NCBI RefSeq assembly: GCF_014287635.1
Contig: NZ_JACOPH010000002.1
Coordinates: forward strand, 248,001 to 312,000
Source of the DNA: Roseburia zhanii
GTDB taxonomy: Bacteria > Bacillota > Clostridia > Lachnospirales > Lachnospiraceae
Direction: 5' to 3'
DNA length: 64,000 nt
The notes under the pieces were generated by a model. It did not search any database and had not been told where the DNA came from. It saw nothing but the letters and a program-made list of their open reading frames with translations. The first letter of the stretch is position 1, and each line of letters opens with the position of its first letter. This document shows positions 63,201 to 64,000 of this stretch, in pieces. The translations under genes and the position numbers were made by a program.

Positions 63201-64000
63201 TGTCAGTCCTTTGTAGTAAGCAATTTTCTCACTTATGCCTGACATGGTTCCATATAATTTGATCTCTGCGATATTACAGTTTGCACTGCTGTCGCCTTCC
63301 GGTACTGCATATTTGATATAACGGTAAGAACCTGCTAAATCATCTAATGCAGCTACTGTAATGGAACCTGCGGATGGCGTATTTGTGATCGTATATAATT
63401 TTGTCCATGTTGTATTATCTGTAGATCCATAGAAAGATGCATTGACACATCTGCCGCCAAAACCGCTTCTCGGTGCGTAACCTACTGCTACGATATCTTT
63501 TGCTTCACCAAGATCGATCGTCAGATATCCATTACTTACACCATCAAAGAATGTGCTGTAGTTTCCATCGATAACTTTATCCGGTGTATTGACTGTACTG
63601 TCCTTCCAAGGTGTACTTCCTGTTACGGCTGCCCCATCTAAAGAAAGTTCTTTTAAGAACGCATCATCATAACCGTAATCATCTGTTGATGCATCATAAG
63701 TAATTCCATCGATCGTATAAGTTGTAATGGAATTAGCTTTTACGGTTGCTGTAAAATATTTACCTGTTGTGTTTACTTTGATATCATCAGACGCTGCTAC
63801 ATCTGCCCAGCGTTCTCCATCAGTGGTTGTTCTGGTTGTATAATCTGCTTTATCAGCTTTCCCACTTGTACGGTTTGCTGTTACATTCGTTCCTACCGTA
63901 GCAAAGCTCTTAAGATCAAACTTCCATGTCTGGTCTGTTTTATCTGTATTGATCGCAACGATAACAACTTTTCCTTCATTTGGATCATATGCTGCTAAGG
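60273..64000 (-). CDS. Very large secreted multi-domain glycosidase with a GH43 (subfamily 24-like) domain; N-terminus beyond the window
   Basis: The frame is open to the right edge, giving 1241 residues; an internal Met at 63245 is not the start. Order: fragment AAYDPNEGKVVIVAINTDKT, like the C-terminal beta-domain of GH30 enzymes; an F5/8 C (discoidin) domain (KVIDGNYSTFFDG, YLTIDLGE); FIVAR; GH43 (VIQAHGG, FWYWVGEDK, VIERPKMLYN, EAPAMFKYNGKYYLMTSGCTGW); a Big_4 domain; a galactose-binding-like module (TYTVATGYQEWWSASRG); FIVAR; Ser/Asn linker; Big; FN3. GH43_24 enzymes are exo-beta-1,3-galactanases, so arabinogalactan is a plausible substrate. Four bases after its stop begins the beta-helix protein region in the same transcript. 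Confidence 0.85.
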   Translation of the reverse strand, partial: LAAYDPNEGKVVIVAINTDKTDQTWKFDLKSFATVGTNVTANRTSGKADKADYTTRTTTDGERWADVAASDDIKVNTTGKYFTATVKANSITTYTIDGITYDASTDDYGYDDAFLKELSLDGAAVTGSTPWKDSTVNTPDKVIDGNYSTFFDGVSNGYLTIDLGEAKDIVAVGYAPRSGFGGRCVNASFYGSTDNTTWTKLYTITNTPSAGSITVAALDDLAGSYRYIKYAVPEGDSSANCNIAEIKLYGTMSGISEKIAYYKGLTDGKTYSEKTKAAFDAAMAAAQALVDDGTTDRVKLRDAAYALEDAYNALVEVGEKSSFSGVDGTVMYDTEGNVIQAHGGQIQQIRYDYDYNGNGTFDDDEHTFWYWVGEDKTNDYRPCPGIRGYISKDLYNWKDMGNILKTATDWDEFTTDSYFTDLYGSAGVSKEEAKESGLWDIYADIWKGEYSDEGCVIERPKMLYNAKTKKYVIWFHADGQTPESTGGNYAKAKAGVAVSDSPFGPFKLQGSYLLNCDENADHGFDSEGGHVRDMNLFKDEDGTAYVLYSSDGNQTMHIAKLNDEYTNVAKKQGEAVEGVDFSRNFVDESREAPAMFKYNGKYYLMTSGCTGWYPNQASYAVADSPLGPFTTVGDPCTDNGSSTTYDTQSTCIFPVDAAKGKFIYMGDRWSNPDKGNALRDSRYVWLPIEFLPDNQMAIRRYTDWTLEELENKEAFAVTTELPTVVTSAAEVEEKMPQTLEITLASGTKETVDVTWDGFPTEERTLGMVTLTGTMSNGRVVTHKINVVDAKTIYFFDCAATEDAGYLTVLKQQLKNGLRNTAADQKYTSANKAGYTGILDTDFGIKTAGSDIWAHGYWAKSGKNITYAFKLEAGTYTVATGYQEWWSASRGIQVAVTDTKDNTLASKSFTLASSDTSLQKNVPFTIDEKEVVTVTISKTGSADPVLSWIAVMQDEKGASIEDRLLAAVAEGEALNKDLYTAKSYSIYASVLASAKELLAQDDITEADVNRMLKNLNDAKTVLELKRADTPNTNPSVPDNSSNAGNNNSNHTTVTPQTKSEPVIICDEEYDVTYGDKSFHLGAEVAAGNGTLTYSSSDDKVVSVAADGTVTINGVGICTITVTLAESTDYTAVSVPVTITVNPKTVSVKRVKALSGRKLKVQWKKDTSVTGYEVQCALNKTFKSGKKTVKVTKAGTTSATMKKLKKGKKYNVRVRAYKVVRVNGKSQKLYGEWSKVKTSSKVK

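Overview
The window is a low-to-moderate GC Firmicutes chromosome segment, most likely from a motile, anaerobic gut Lachnospiraceae (Roseburia, Agathobacter, Lachnospira or Butyrivibrio type). The evidence is the gene content: UPF0210 plus ACT pair, DUF4364, DUF4367 with an ECF sigma factor, MecA, two pyruvate:ferredoxin oxidoreductases with an [FeFe]-hydrogenase, a Cache-type chemoreceptor, a PilZ protein, a FliD-like protein, and large secreted carbohydrate-active proteins ending in Big and FN3 domains. The species assignment is inference. There are no rRNA or tRNA genes, no prophage, no CRISPR array and no complete insertion sequence.

Left part (1-14.5 kb): a MATE exporter cut by the window edge, three small membrane or secreted proteins, an ECF sigma factor/DUF4367 pair, then a tightly packed minus-strand cluster. 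In transcription order this cluster is acyl-CoA thioesterase, Xaa-Pro aminopeptidase, polA, a single reading frame joining CoaE to an FtsA-like ATPase, WalJ-type hydrolase, ACT protein and UPF0210 protein.

Middle left (14.6-29.6 kb): a phosphodiesterase, a tiny membrane protein carrying a GGADGPTSIF motif, a decayed AAA ATPase and an AlkZ-like protein. These are followed by the translation/termination block rpmE - DUF1385 - prmC - prfA and by rho. Plus-strand malic enzyme - radical SAM - DUF4364 faces flavin reductase, mecA and a CBS/DRTGG pyrophosphatase.

Middle (29.8-46.4 kb): fermentation and motility. Two divergent nifJ paralogues flank a secreted protein and a chemoreceptor. A group-B-like [FeFe]-hydrogenase lies upstream of the second nifJ. 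Then come an ABC-F protein, a FliD-like protein, and an ECF S-component overlapping a pyridoxal kinase gene (B6 salvage).

Right part (46.4-64 kb): purC-purF-purB with a C39-like protein as the last gene, a divergent PilZ gene, a YbjQ pair, and then a region for secreted macromolecules. The latter holds an M64 peptidase, a foldase-like lipoprotein, a beta-helix protein and a very large GH43-containing enzyme cut by the right edge.

The most unusual signal is not a gene. Four of the five widest intergenic gaps hold large nested palindromes, and a fifth gap holds a small one. Two of them (22743-22891 and 40005-40137) share the same terminal inverted repeats (GTTACWGTTCAC type) and sit between 8-bp direct repeats, as a MITE would. 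Two larger ones (41429-41728 and 55347-55643) have different sequences, the latter with perfect 38-bp outer arms.
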